A stretch of DNA of 64,000 nt from JAOAGA01 sp964540515. GTDB taxonomy: Bacteria; CALINM01. The DNA lies in NCBI GenBank assembly GCA_964540515.1, contig CAZIMS010000011.1, positions 7,038-71,037 on the forward strand. The letters run 5' to 3'. A program made the translations under genes and the position numbers. The notes under the pieces were generated by a model. The model had not been told where the DNA came from, made no database searches, and saw nothing but the letters and a program-made list of their open reading frames with translations. Shown here piece after piece: positions 34,017 through 42,756 of the stretch (position 1 is its first letter; each line of letters starts with the position of its first letter).

Positions 34017-34646
34017 TTATTTGATAAATATTTTTATATCGCTCTTGTCGTAATCTATAAAACCTTTATCTTTAAGATGTTTTAGCTCTCGGTTGAGATT
34101 TTCTCTTGTACATCCAACAAAGGCTGCCAGATCTCCCTGAGTAAAATCTATTTTCAACTGATAGTAACTACCCCTATCGATACCTTTTAATTTTGATAAT
34201 TTTATTAGTTTGTTTAATACTCTCGAGGTTAGATTTGCAAAGATAGTGTCTTGAACAAAATCGTTTAGTTCTCTTATTCTGATAGAAAAAATCTTGACGA
34301 TTTGTAAAAGCATATCAGGTCTTTCTCTTAGAAAGCTTATAAAACATTTGCCATCAAGCTCATATACCTTTGATGTTGTCATAGGGATGGCGCAGGCTGA
34401 TCTTGGTTTTTTGTCAAAGACTGACATCTCACCAAATATGTCTCCTTCCTGAAATATTGCAAATATAAGCTCTTTGCCTTCTTCAGAGTAATTTACAATT
34501 TTTACGGTGCCTTTACTTATAAGATATACACTATTGCCCTCATCTTCCCTATAAAAAATTGGCACATCCTTTTCATAACTCTTCAAAACCCCTTTTTTAA
34601 AGAAGAGTTCTTTCATATCATATGAAAAATTGCTCTCACAGTTCAT
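34017..34646 (-). CDS. Crp/Fnr-family transcriptional regulator
   Basis: 209 residues. The cyclic-nucleotide-binding-like domain (about 10-125) has GEMSVFDKKPRSA, matching the phosphate-binding cassette of CRP with an Arg-Ser, so a nucleotide ligand is possible. The dimer helix spans about 110-140. The winged helix-turn-helix near 165-195 reads FTQGDLAAFVGCTRENLNRE. It lacks the N-terminal four-Cys cluster of oxygen-sensing FNR (a single Cys at residue 3), so it is not a classical FNR. Same strand as the isochorismatase-like gene and 10 bases after the UPF0173 gene. Confidence 0.9.
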   Translation of the reverse strand: MNCESNFSYDMKELFFKKGVLKSYEKDVPIFYREDEGNSVYLISKGTVKIVNYSEEGKELIFAIFQEGDIFGEMSVFDKKPRSACAIPMTTSKVYELDGKCFISFLRERPDMLLQIVKIFSIRIRELNDFVQDTIFANLTSRVLNKLIKLSKLKGIDRGSYYQLKIDFTQGDLAAFVGCTRENLNRELKHLKDKGFIDYDKSDIKIFIK

Positions 34647-34656
34647 AAAAACTCCC

Positions 34657-35283
34657 TTAACTTCTTTCTTTTATAACTATCCTAACTTTTCCTTCTAAGG
34701 CTTTTTTAAATTTAAGGGCATCTTCTTCAGAACCAACTATGCTACCGTAATGCATTGGTATAGCAATATCTGGCATAATATCTAATACTGCCAAAACAGC
34801 CTCTTCTACAGTCATTACATAGGTACCAGACACAGGCACTAAGGCTATGTTAACTTTAAAATTTTTCATCTCTGGAATCCTATCGGTATCCCCTGCATGG
34901 TATATCTTAACCCCACCAACGTTTAGAATAAAGCCAAGCCAGCCATTTGCCTTTGGGTGGAATTTTTTATCAATATTATAGGCCGGTACCATCTCTATCT
35001 CAATATCATCAATGTTTATTATATCTCCAACCTTAACAACCCTTTTTTGTCCTCCAAGGGTTGAGAGACTCTCATAAACTCCAACTAATATTGTATTATC
35101 TTTGATAATCTTATTTAAATCTTCTTGAGATGTATGATCAAAATGGGGATGGGTAAGTAGGATAATATCTGCTTTTTCCTTTCCCTCTTTAATCTCATAG
35201 GGATCAATATATATAACTTTGTCCTTGTATTTAATCTTGAAGGCATCATGGCCAAGCCAAAATATATTATCCAACATAGTCAT
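34657..35283 (-). CDS. UPF0173 metal-dependent hydrolase
   Basis: 208-residue metallo-beta-lactamase fold protein. The metal-binding motif H-x-H-x-D-H is in LLTHPHFDHTS near residue 45; YHAGDTDRIPEM near 130 and IPMHYGSIVG near 180 supply the remaining ligands. This is the UPF0173/UlaG-like group, small cytoplasmic hydrolases of unknown substrate. The ribosome-binding site AGGAGG lies just before the ATG. A 146-base gap precedes it, so a promoter is expected there. Confidence 0.85.
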   Translation of the reverse strand: MTMLDNIFWLGHDAFKIKYKDKVIYIDPYEIKEGKEKADIILLTHPHFDHTSQEDLNKIIKDNTILVGVYESLSTLGGQKRVVKVGDIINIDDIEIEMVPAYNIDKKFHPKANGWLGFILNVGGVKIYHAGDTDRIPEMKNFKVNIALVPVSGTYVMTVEEAVLAVLDIMPDIAIPMHYGSIVGSEEDALKFKKALEGKVRIVIKERS

Positions 35284-35429
35284 TACCTCCTTCGAGTATG
35301 GCTAGTTAGTAAAAAAATTAAGAAAAGTGTCATAATAACTTTTTCTTGTTCACTAAACTTTTTAAATAGAATTTAATACCATTCTAACATATATAATAGT
35401 TGCTAAAAATAGAAAATAATTACCCTCCA

Positions 35430-36272
35430 TCATTGTCTAACTTCTCTAAAAAATTTCTTTAAATTTCTGATATTTGCCTTATCCATATCATTTTCCTTTG
35501 GAGTTTCTAATATCAATGGAAGACTCGAAAAAAAACCATGTTTTATTAAATTTGAAAAACCTTGAGTTCCTATCTCTCCTTTTCCAATATGCCAATGCCT
35601 ATCTTTCTTTGAGTTACAGGGATACTTAGAATCGTTAACATGTAGGAGAACGACCCTTTTATCAAGATTTCTGTCTTTTAAAGCTTCATAAAACTTATCT
35701 ATCTCTCCTTCCAATCTTAGGTTAATTCCACCAGCAAAGAGATGACATGTATCGATACATATACCTACTTTTTCTTCAAAACCCAATAATACATCTCTTA
35801 TCTCTTTTATGTCTTTACCGATATCGTTCTTTCTGCCAGCAGAGTTTTCAAGGATGATCTTTGCATCAGGAAAAATTGAAAAGACCTCTTTTAATGAACT
35901 TTTTATGCTTTTTATCCCTTCTATTATATTCTCATTACTTCCCATATGTATTACATAGTTATAGACACTAATCTTTACAAGCTCTTTTAAATCTGAGATG
36001 ACTCTTTCAAGAGATTTTTTTCTTAGGTCCTTATCTGATGTAGCGAGATTAACAAGATATGGTGCATGAGCAGTGATAAATCTAAATTTTTGGGCATATC
36101 TCTTAAACAAATCAATATCTTCATCCTTTATCTGTATATTTTTCCATATTACAGGGGAACCAAGAAAAAACTGAAAAACATTGATTTTTAAGTCTTCTGC
36201 TGTATAAAAAAGCTTCTCAAAGCCACCGCTAATAGAAAGGTGGACACCAATTAAAGGCTTATTGATCTTCAT
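35430..36272 (-). CDS. nfo: Endonuclease IV
   Basis: AP endonuclease of base-excision repair, a TIM barrel with three metal ions. In the 280 residues: GVHLSISGGFEKLF at the start, HAPYLVNLA near 69, IHMGSN near 106, ILENSAG near 140, ICIDTCHLFAGG near 172 and HVNDSKYPCNSKKDRHWHIGKGEIG near 210, all expected metal-binding segments. The first 14 bases overlap the end of the slt-like gene. Together with nth and xerC it gives the window a DNA-maintenance flavour, but these are separate operons. Confidence 0.95.
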   Translation of the reverse strand: MKINKPLIGVHLSISGGFEKLFYTAEDLKINVFQFFLGSPVIWKNIQIKDEDIDLFKRYAQKFRFITAHAPYLVNLATSDKDLRKKSLERVISDLKELVKISVYNYVIHMGSNENIIEGIKSIKSSLKEVFSIFPDAKIILENSAGRKNDIGKDIKEIRDVLLGFEEKVGICIDTCHLFAGGINLRLEGEIDKFYEALKDRNLDKRVVLLHVNDSKYPCNSKKDRHWHIGKGEIGTQGFSNLIKHGFFSSLPLILETPKENDMDKANIRNLKKFFREVRQ

Positions 36273-38028
36273 AAAGATTTTTATATATAAGGTAAGACCT
36301 CATCACCTTTTTCACATAATTTCTGGTCTCAAGAAAGGGTATATTTTCTATAAACTCATCTATGTCTCTATAGTTTTCCATCAACCATTTCTCTACATTA
36401 TGCTCACCTGCGTTATAGGCAGAGACAGCTTCTTCTATGTGTTTAAAATTTTTCAACAGAAACCTTAAGTATCTAACCCCAATATCTATATTCTTATATT
36501 CTTTAAAAAGTTCTTCTTCAGTAATATTTTTATCGTACCTCTTTGCTGTGGGATATATAATCTGCATTAGACCATAGGCCTTTGCCGTTGATATAGCATT
36601 TTTTCTAAAATGACTCTCCTCTCTCATCACAGCAAGGATAAGAAGAGGATCTACGTTATTTTTTTTAGCCTCATTAAAAATCAAATCGTAATACGCTAAG
36701 GGATATTTGAGATATATATCTTTTAACCTTAAACCTACTTTTAATAAATAATCATAAAGCTTAAGCTCTCTAAGATAATCAACAAGATAGATCTCTTCAT
36801 TACTATTTTTATTTAGATAGTACACCAACTCTTCTTTGGCTTCATCAATCATATTGAATAATAAGAGAGCTTCTAACCTTTTATTAACTTTTTTGGTATA
36901 AGATTTACTTTCCCTTTGTTTAAGTCTTTTTTTTCTGAGATAGTAATAATCTTCCTCTTCGGTAAGCTGGTTATAATAAACATTACCATCTTCTCCTTTA
37001 TACTCTTTAACCTTACCAAGCCAAAAGAGGTATTTGTCTTTCTTATAGTTTTTAGAAAGCTCAGACAATCTTTCGTAAGCTCTATCTAAATCCCCCAATC
37101 TTATAAACAATAAGGCTTCATTCCATAAAACTATCTCTCTATTTTGTGAAAAATCCTCTTTAAGCTTACTAAAAACGTTAAGGGCTTCATTAAAGTCTTT
37201 ATCTTTTTTCTTAATATTGGCGTATAACAAATACAAATCAAAAAAATTTTTATCTTCTTTTTTATATAAATTCTCTACATCTTTAAGAAAGTTTTCTTTT
37301 TCTCCTATTCTTAAGAGGCTTAATAGGTACAACTGCTTTAACTCTGAGTCTTTCTCTTCTTTTGTAAGCTCAATTACACTTTTGTATCTTTTGGTTTTAA
37401 AAAGGCTCTTTATTAGATACCGCCTTTCCTCTCTACTGGAAAAAGGTGTAAGCCTATTAAGCTCAACTATCTCATCAAAAAACTTTTTATCATAGAGTTT
37501 TTTTATAACCTCAAATCCTTCTTCTTCGCTTAATTCTTCCTTTATTTCTCTTAACTTTTTATAGGCCCTTAAGGTATAGCTATCAGCAGATTTAAATAGG
37601 TATTTTAGTAACTTAATGGCTTTTTCTTTTCTCTCTTTCTTATCACTATCTAAAAAGTTAACAGCTACCTTATAACTTATCTCATGGTCAAAGGGAAATT
37701 TTGAAAAATAAGCATCAAAATATTCTGAAAAGTTGTTGTCTTCTTTCTTTAATTTTAGTTCCAGAAGCCTTTTAAAAGCCTTTCTATAGTTTGGAGTATC
37801 AGGATAGTTATCAATTATGTTTTCATAAATTTTTATTGCTTCATCGTCATCATAACTTTCTAAAGCTCTACCTCTTTCAAATAAAAAATAATCATCTACA
37901 AGATATTTAGCCTTCTTAATCTCCCAGGAGGTTAAATTTTCAAAGACATCTCTTGTATTAACGCTTTGGGCTTTAAGATTATTATTAAGGAATATGAAAA
38001 TTAAGATAAAAACAATTTTTTTAAACAT
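36259..38028 (-). CDS. Slt70-like soluble lytic transglycosylase
   Basis: 589 residues. Signal peptide MFKKIVFILIFIFLNNNLKAQ, a long alpha-superhelical region with TPR-like units (AIKIYENIIDNYPDTPNYRKAF and similar, about 50-430), and a C-terminal SLT domain: catalytic Glu in AVMREESHFRKNAIS near 475, AYGLMQIIYPTAKRY and AVSAYNAGEHNVEKW. This is the Slt70 plan, a periplasmic muramidase-like enzyme that trims glycan strands during wall turnover. It overlaps rsmA by eight bases and nfo by 14, so the three genes form one operon. Confidence 0.9.
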   Translation of the reverse strand: MFKKIVFILIFIFLNNNLKAQSVNTRDVFENLTSWEIKKAKYLVDDYFLFERGRALESYDDDEAIKIYENIIDNYPDTPNYRKAFKRLLELKLKKEDNNFSEYFDAYFSKFPFDHEISYKVAVNFLDSDKKERKEKAIKLLKYLFKSADSYTLRAYKKLREIKEELSEEEGFEVIKKLYDKKFFDEIVELNRLTPFSSREERRYLIKSLFKTKRYKSVIELTKEEKDSELKQLYLLSLLRIGEKENFLKDVENLYKKEDKNFFDLYLLYANIKKKDKDFNEALNVFSKLKEDFSQNREIVLWNEALLFIRLGDLDRAYERLSELSKNYKKDKYLFWLGKVKEYKGEDGNVYYNQLTEEEDYYYLRKKRLKQRESKSYTKKVNKRLEALLLFNMIDEAKEELVYYLNKNSNEEIYLVDYLRELKLYDYLLKVGLRLKDIYLKYPLAYYDLIFNEAKKNNVDPLLILAVMREESHFRKNAISTAKAYGLMQIIYPTAKRYDKNITEEELFKEYKNIDIGVRYLRFLLKNFKHIEEAVSAYNAGEHNVEKWLMENYRDIDEFIENIPFLETRNYVKKVMRSYLIYKNLYEDQ

Positions 38029-38791
38029 TTTTAGACAAACTCATCATAAACTCTGCCATCTCTTCATAAGTACTTAGGGTTATCTCTTCTGGTCTTATGT
38101 TTTTTTGTAGATTAAACCTTTTTAGTAGAACCTCTGCTAAATCCCCATAGTGTTTTTTCATATTATTATAAAAGGTTTTTCTTCTCATTGAAAAGGAATG
38201 TTTTGCTATCTCTCTTAAGACCTCTCCTTTTTTGTAGTCCACATCTTTTTTTATAAATGTAATAAAGACAGAGTCAACCTCAGGAGGGGGTAAGAAGGAA
38301 GATTTTTTTACCATAAAATCTATCATGCAATGACAATAAAAGTTACACATAATAGTTAATATCCCATAGTTTTTAGTCCCTTCCTTTGAGACTATTCTTT
38401 CCCCAACCTCTTTTTGGATTAGGAGACCAAACTTATCTATATTTTTTGACTCTATAAGTTTAAAAATAATAGGTGTTGTGATGTAATAGGGGATGTTCCC
38501 GATTGCTAATCTCACTGGCAAAGCCTCTATATTTAGAGCAAGTATGTCTCTATGAATTATATGGACATTAGAAAAGCTTTTAAATTTTTGCAAAAGGTAC
38601 TCATATAAATAGTTATCGTACTCAACAGAAAAAACCTCTTTATAATAGACCGCAAGAAGCTCTGTTAAAGGACCTCTGCCTCCACCTATCTCTAAAATTT
38701 TTTTCTCCTTATCAGGTTCAAAGGCTTCAATGATTTTTCTCAAAATATTTTTATCAAAGAGAAAATGTTGCCCAAGTCTTCTTTTTCCCAT
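38021..38791 (-). CDS. rsmA: 16S rRNA dimethyladenosine transferase RsmA/KsgA
   Basis: Dimethylates A1518 and A1519 of 16S rRNA. The 256 residues start GKRRLGQHFLFDKNILRKII, typical of the family; the SAM site is ILEIGGGRGPLTELLAVYY near 36, acidic loop VFSVEYDNYLYEYL near 55, and the catalytic N-I-P-Y-Y motif near 113 (AIGNIPYYITTPIIFKL). The C-terminal helical domain is present. It is the first gene of a minus-strand operon and diverges from the SurA-like gene over a 59-base gap. Confidence 0.96.
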   Translation of the reverse strand: MGKRRLGQHFLFDKNILRKIIEAFEPDKEKKILEIGGGRGPLTELLAVYYKEVFSVEYDNYLYEYLLQKFKSFSNVHIIHRDILALNIEALPVRLAIGNIPYYITTPIIFKLIESKNIDKFGLLIQKEVGERIVSKEGTKNYGILTIMCNFYCHCMIDFMVKKSSFLPPPEVDSVFITFIKKDVDYKKGEVLREIAKHSFSMRRKTFYNNMKKHYGDLAEVLLKRFNLQKNIRPEEITLSTYEEMAEFMMSLSKNV

Positions 38792-38850
38792 AAAATTAAT
38801 GTAATATATTGATTGATTAATTAGAAGAAAATTATTCTCAAGGAAGGGCT

Positions 38851-39741
38851 ATGACAAGACAAAAAGAGATAGCAGAGGTGAACGGAGAGCAGATCTATCA
38901 ATGGCAGTTATACGACTCAATGGCTAACTACTCAAGAGAGGTACTAAAAAAGGATTTACAAGATTTAACACCAACAGAGTATAGGGAAAGCAAAGAAGAG
39001 GCTCTTGAGAAGCTAATAGCCAGTGAGTTGCTTTTTTCAGAAGCACAAGATGCTGGCTTTACAGTTAGTGAGGAAGAGGTAGAACAGGCTATTACGGATT
39101 TTACGAATAACTTAAGGGAAAATTATAGTTTTGAGGATTATCTGAGAGATAGAGATTTATCGTTAGAAGATTTCAAAAAGGTTATTAGAAAACAGCTTAT
39201 AAAGGAACGTTTTGTAGCCCAGATTATATCGAAGATCCCCGTCCCTACAAGCAAAGATGTAGACTCATTCTATGAAAAGGTAAAGGATAAGCTTTGTTGC
39301 CCTCCTCAATTTGCCTTTTATGTATGCTATACATCAAAGCCTTCAGAGGCAGAAAAAGAAAGATTTAAAAATGCTTTTGTTAATCTTGCCAACAAAAAGA
39401 TGGAAAAAGATATAGCAGAATCAATTCTATCATCGGCTCCTCAGTTGTCAGCCAATTTTGTCTTCAGTAGCTATGAGAGAACATCACAAAGTCTGCCTAA
39501 GGAGATTATAGACCTTTTAATGAAGCTTGAGGAGACTCAGTTTTCTCCTATCTTCGAGGCAGAAGACGAGTTGTCAATATTTTATCTTTTTAAAAAGGAG
39601 ATAAATAAACCACTTACAGAGGAGGATGGCAGGGAAGAGGCTAAAAAATATTTAGCCATAGTAAGGGTTAAAAAGGTATTAGATGCCTATATTGATAGTT
39701 TAAAAGATAAATATGATGTTAAGATTTTTCTGAATGAGTAA
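38851..39741 (+). CDS. SurA/PpiC-like chaperone without a signal peptide
   Basis: 296 residues. AEVNGEQIYQWQLYDSM at the start, LEKLIASELLFSEAQDAGFTVSEEEVEQAI and FKKVIRKQLIKERFV are typical of the SurA/PrsA N-terminal chaperone helices; a parvulin-like region follows around 140-240 (PTSKDVDSFYEKVKDKL and then FAFYVCYTSKPS) but the catalytic PPIase motifs are weak. No signal peptide is present, unlike SurA, so a cytoplasmic chaperone like NifM or trigger-type proteins is inferred. Good ribosome-binding site AAGGAAGG. It overlaps the Nudix gene by eight bases. Confidence 0.65.
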   Translation: MTRQKEIAEVNGEQIYQWQLYDSMANYSREVLKKDLQDLTPTEYRESKEEALEKLIASELLFSEAQDAGFTVSEEEVEQAITDFTNNLRENYSFEDYLRDRDLSLEDFKKVIRKQLIKERFVAQIISKIPVPTSKDVDSFYEKVKDKLCCPPQFAFYVCYTSKPSEAEKERFKNAFVNLANKKMEKDIAESILSSAPQLSANFVFSSYERTSQSLPKEIIDLLMKLEETQFSPIFEAEDELSIFYLFKKEINKPLTEEDGREEAKKYLAIVRVKKVLDAYIDSLKDKYDVKIFLNE

Positions 39742-40255
39742 CGACGATCTAATTGAATTTTTTGATCTTAAGGGCAATTATTTAGGTCTTAAGAAAAGGG
39801 CTGACTGTCATAAAGATCCTAATGTTGCCCATAAAGCTGTTCATATCCTTGTTTTTAAAGATGAGAATGAGCTTTATCTACAAAGGAGATCTTCAAAAAA
39901 GGATCTTTATCCTCTTTGCTGGGACACCTCTGTTGGCGGCCACTTAGCCATAGGGGAAGATTATAAATCTGCTGCACTTAGGGAGTGTATGGAAGAGTTG
40001 GGTTTTGAACCAAAGGAGTTAAAATTTTTATATAGATATACGGCTACTTTACCCTTCGAGGTTGAGTTTGTAGAGACCTACTCTACATTTTACGATGGAC
40101 CTTTCTTCCCTGATAAAGAAGAAGTTTTAGAAGTAAAATCCTTTTCTCTCGATTTTCTCTTTAATCTTGAAGATATTGGGGAGTTTAGCCCTTTTTTTTT
40201 GTTGGAGCTTTCTCATTTAAAGAGTTTTCTTAATAATGGAGGTCTCTTAAGATGA
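39734..40255 (+). CDS. Nudix hydrolase
   Basis: 173 residues. The Nudix box is complete: GGHLAIGEDYKSAALRE followed by CMEELGF, fitting G-x5-E-x7-R-E-x2-E-E-x-G-F near residues 75-97. The N-terminal EFFDLKGNYLGLKKRADCH and KDLYPLCWDTSVGG resemble the YfcD/isopentenyl-diphosphate isomerase-like subgroup, which may act on nucleotide sugars or prenyl diphosphates. Substrate not determinable. Overlaps the genes on both sides, including the RmlD-like gene by four bases. Confidence 0.85.
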   Translation: MSNDDLIEFFDLKGNYLGLKKRADCHKDPNVAHKAVHILVFKDENELYLQRRSSKKDLYPLCWDTSVGGHLAIGEDYKSAALRECMEELGFEPKELKFLYRYTATLPFEVEFVETYSTFYDGPFFPDKEEVLEVKSFSLDFLFNLEDIGEFSPFFLLELSHLKSFLNNGGLLR

Positions 40256-41097
40256 AGATAATGGTATTAGGAAGTGGTGGAACCTTAGGTAAGGATTTAA
40301 TAAATGTTTTAAGACAAAAAAGGGAAACATTTTTTGCCTATACAAAGGAACAACTGAATGTCTTAAATCTTGATAAAATTAACAAAACTATAGATGAGGT
40401 CAAACCTGACGTTATTATAAACTGCGCAGGATATACAAAAGTAGATATGGCTGAGATAGAAAGAGAAAAGGCCTTCTCTATAAACGCCTTAGCTGTTTTC
40501 AATCTTTCTAAAATATGTAAGGAAAAGGGAGTTTTTTTAGCCCATATAAGTACAGATCATGTCTTTTCAGGAGAGAAAAATACGCCCTATTACCCCTTTG
40601 ACCAACCTAACCCATTAAATTATTATGGCGTTACAAAACTTTATGGGGAACAATACATAAAAGATTCTGGTTGCGATTACCTCATAATTAGAACAAGCTG
40701 GCTTTATGGAACGGAAGGAGACAACTTTTTTCTCAGGTTGTTAGAAAAAAGCGAGAGCAAAGATGAGATTGCTGTAGAAACTGACCATATAAGCTCTCCT
40801 ACCTCTACCTTCACTCTATCAAAAACCCTAATTACTTTACTTAATAAAGGCGCAAGGGGTATCTACAACGTTACTGATAGAACAAAGAACGGTATTAGTT
40901 TATTTATTTTAGCAGTAAAGATTATGGAAGTTTTTAATAGAAAAACGGTGATAAAGGCAGTTAAATCATCAGAGCTTATAAGACCAGCCAAAAGACCTCT
41001 TTACTCTGTGTTGGATATAGAAGCAACAGAGCAGATAATTGGAGAAAGACTTCCCTATTGGGAAATCAGTTTAGGAGAGATGAAAAGAAGGATGTAG
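40252..41097 (+). CDS. dTDP-4-dehydrorhamnose reductase-like protein (first copy)
   Basis: 281 residues of the RmlD extended SDR family. MVLGSGGTLGKDLINVL is the Rossmann start, INCAGYTKVDMAEIE near 62 is a family signature, HISTDHVFSG near 100 and YYGVTKLYGEQYI near 125 hold the catalytic Thr and Tyr-x3-Lys; RTSWLYG follows. A second RmlD lies at 46.7 kb. This copy is further from RmlB and carries an atypical glycine-rich start (G-S-G-G-T-L-G), so it may use a different dTDP- or CDP-sugar. First gene of the glycan locus. Confidence 0.8.
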   Translation: MKIMVLGSGGTLGKDLINVLRQKRETFFAYTKEQLNVLNLDKINKTIDEVKPDVIINCAGYTKVDMAEIEREKAFSINALAVFNLSKICKEKGVFLAHISTDHVFSGEKNTPYYPFDQPNPLNYYGVTKLYGEQYIKDSGCDYLIIRTSWLYGTEGDNFFLRLLEKSESKDEIAVETDHISSPTSTFTLSKTLITLLNKGARGIYNVTDRTKNGISLFILAVKIMEVFNRKTVIKAVKSSELIRPAKRPLYSVLDIEATEQIIGERLPYWEISLGEMKRRM

Positions 41098-41136
41098 ATT
41101 ATATCCTAATAAAAAAATTTTGGGGATAACAATTTT

Positions 41137-42756
41137 GTGGAGAAAAGGGAAAAATTAATATTTATTATTTTTTTAATATTTTGGGCTTTCTATGTACTAT
41201 ATCCTTTACCATTAGAGAGTCCCTCTGGTATCTCCTCTGATGGTCTTTATTATTTTCATATGACAAGAAATATTGTCAAAGATTTCGAGTTAGGCTGGCA
41301 AGGCTCTTTTACCTGTCCCTTTTACTCAATCTTAATGGCAACCTTATACCCCATTGTTGGAGATATTGCCCTAAGTGGAGTCTGGGTAACTAAGATATTC
41401 TCTCTACTCTTGCCCATAGCGATCTTTTTATTCGCAAAGGAGTTATTTGATTTTAAAGTAGCCTTTTTCTCAACCCTCTTGTCTTGTTTTCACCCTCACA
41501 TTAGCTATATTGCAAAACATAATGGCTATGTAGAACCAGAGATGGTATATATTGTTTTACAGATCTTCTCTTTCTATCTTATCTGGCTTGCCTATAAAAA
41601 GGAGGAAGTAAGATTAAGTTTATTAGCCGGTTTTTTCTCGGCCTTAGCTTATCTAACCCGTTCAGAGGGTCTTATGGTATTTTTTCTTGCTATCTTTTCT
41701 ATCCTTATATTTCTAAAGTCAGAGCTAAAATCAAAGATAAAGCTTTCTTCTGTAACAGTGGTAGTCTTTCTTATTACTGCCCTTCCATACTTAATCTTTT
41801 TAAAAGATATATATGGTGGATGGGTATCCTCTCCGAAGTTTAGTAATGTAGTTATAGGAGGTGATCAATATTTTTATAATGTCGAAAAGAGAAGACCTGT
41901 ACCTGAGTTTTGGTATTTAACTGATAATGGTAAGTTTACTTGGCAAGAAAAAAAGGGAATTAAAGATTTGATAGCCTACCTAATGAAAGACCCAGAGACA
42001 CAGTGGGAAAACTATAAAACAGGTCTAAAATACATTTTTACAATGAAAATACCAAACTCATCAGGAATGGATTATTACCCCTCTGTATTTCCATGGTATT
42101 TTGTCATTCCAGCTTTTATATTCCTAATTATCTATATTAAAAACCACAATGAAAGGTTAAAAGCAGTCTATCTACTCTCTTTTTTCCCCATGCTTTTTAT
42201 TTTAAATATCCTATCTGGTATCTGGTGGAAATACTTGGTGGCCTATTCACCCTTTCTTATAATACTTACAGTTGCCCTCGTTGAAAAGATATCAGAAAAA
42301 ATCAACTTTAAGTTTTTATGTATGCTTTTTGTAATAATAGTTGCCTTGTTCTCTTACTATTCCTATATTAAAACGGCAAAAAAACCCTCTGCCTATGTAA
42401 CAATGAAGGGTAATTATGTAACAGCTCAAAAAAACGCTGCCCAATGGGCAAAAAAATTTTTAAAACCTAACGCAAACTATATGTTGCCATGGTCCAAGCT
42501 AATCTATTTCCTCGATGGCAAATGGATACTTTTACCCCTTACCGATTATGATCGTCTTTACTGGTATAGTAAGAAAAATAAGGTTGATTACATTGTTTTA
42601 GAAGGAGAGACTAAAGCTGAAGAACATCTTACTCTTAATGAATTGCAAAGTATTCCTTATTTTGATATTGCTGGTGTATATAGAGAAATTATTGAGGATA
42701 AATCAGGACAATATCAACCCATAGAGTACTCAGCCGTCTTTGTAAAAATAAAATGA
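41137..42756 (+). CDS. PMT-type (GT39/ArnT-like) membrane glycosyltransferase
   Basis: 539 residues with about ten membrane helices. The first periplasmic loop SSDGLYYFHMTRNIVKDF has the acidic pattern expected of GT-C transferases, and FHPHISYIAKHNGYVEPEM, LTRSEGLMVF follow. The C-terminal third is soluble and periplasmic (TMKGNYVTAQKNAAQWAK onwards). Such enzymes use polyprenyl-phosphate sugars to modify proteins, lipids or glycans at the periplasmic face. GTG start at 41137. It overlaps the MT-GT2 fusion by four bases. Confidence 0.8.
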   Translation: MEKREKLIFIIFLIFWAFYVLYPLPLESPSGISSDGLYYFHMTRNIVKDFELGWQGSFTCPFYSILMATLYPIVGDIALSGVWVTKIFSLLLPIAIFLFAKELFDFKVAFFSTLLSCFHPHISYIAKHNGYVEPEMVYIVLQIFSFYLIWLAYKKEEVRLSLLAGFFSALAYLTRSEGLMVFFLAIFSILIFLKSELKSKIKLSSVTVVVFLITALPYLIFLKDIYGGWVSSPKFSNVVIGGDQYFYNVEKRRPVPEFWYLTDNGKFTWQEKKGIKDLIAYLMKDPETQWENYKTGLKYIFTMKIPNSSGMDYYPSVFPWYFVIPAFIFLIIYIKNHNERLKAVYLLSFFPMLFILNILSGIWWKYLVAYSPFLIILTVALVEKISEKINFKFLCMLFVIIVALFSYYSYIKTAKKPSAYVTMKGNYVTAQKNAAQWAKKFLKPNANYMLPWSKLIYFLDGKWILLPLTDYDRLYWYSKKNKVDYIVLEGETKAEEHLTLNELQSIPYFDIAGVYREIIEDKSGQYQPIEYSAVFVKIK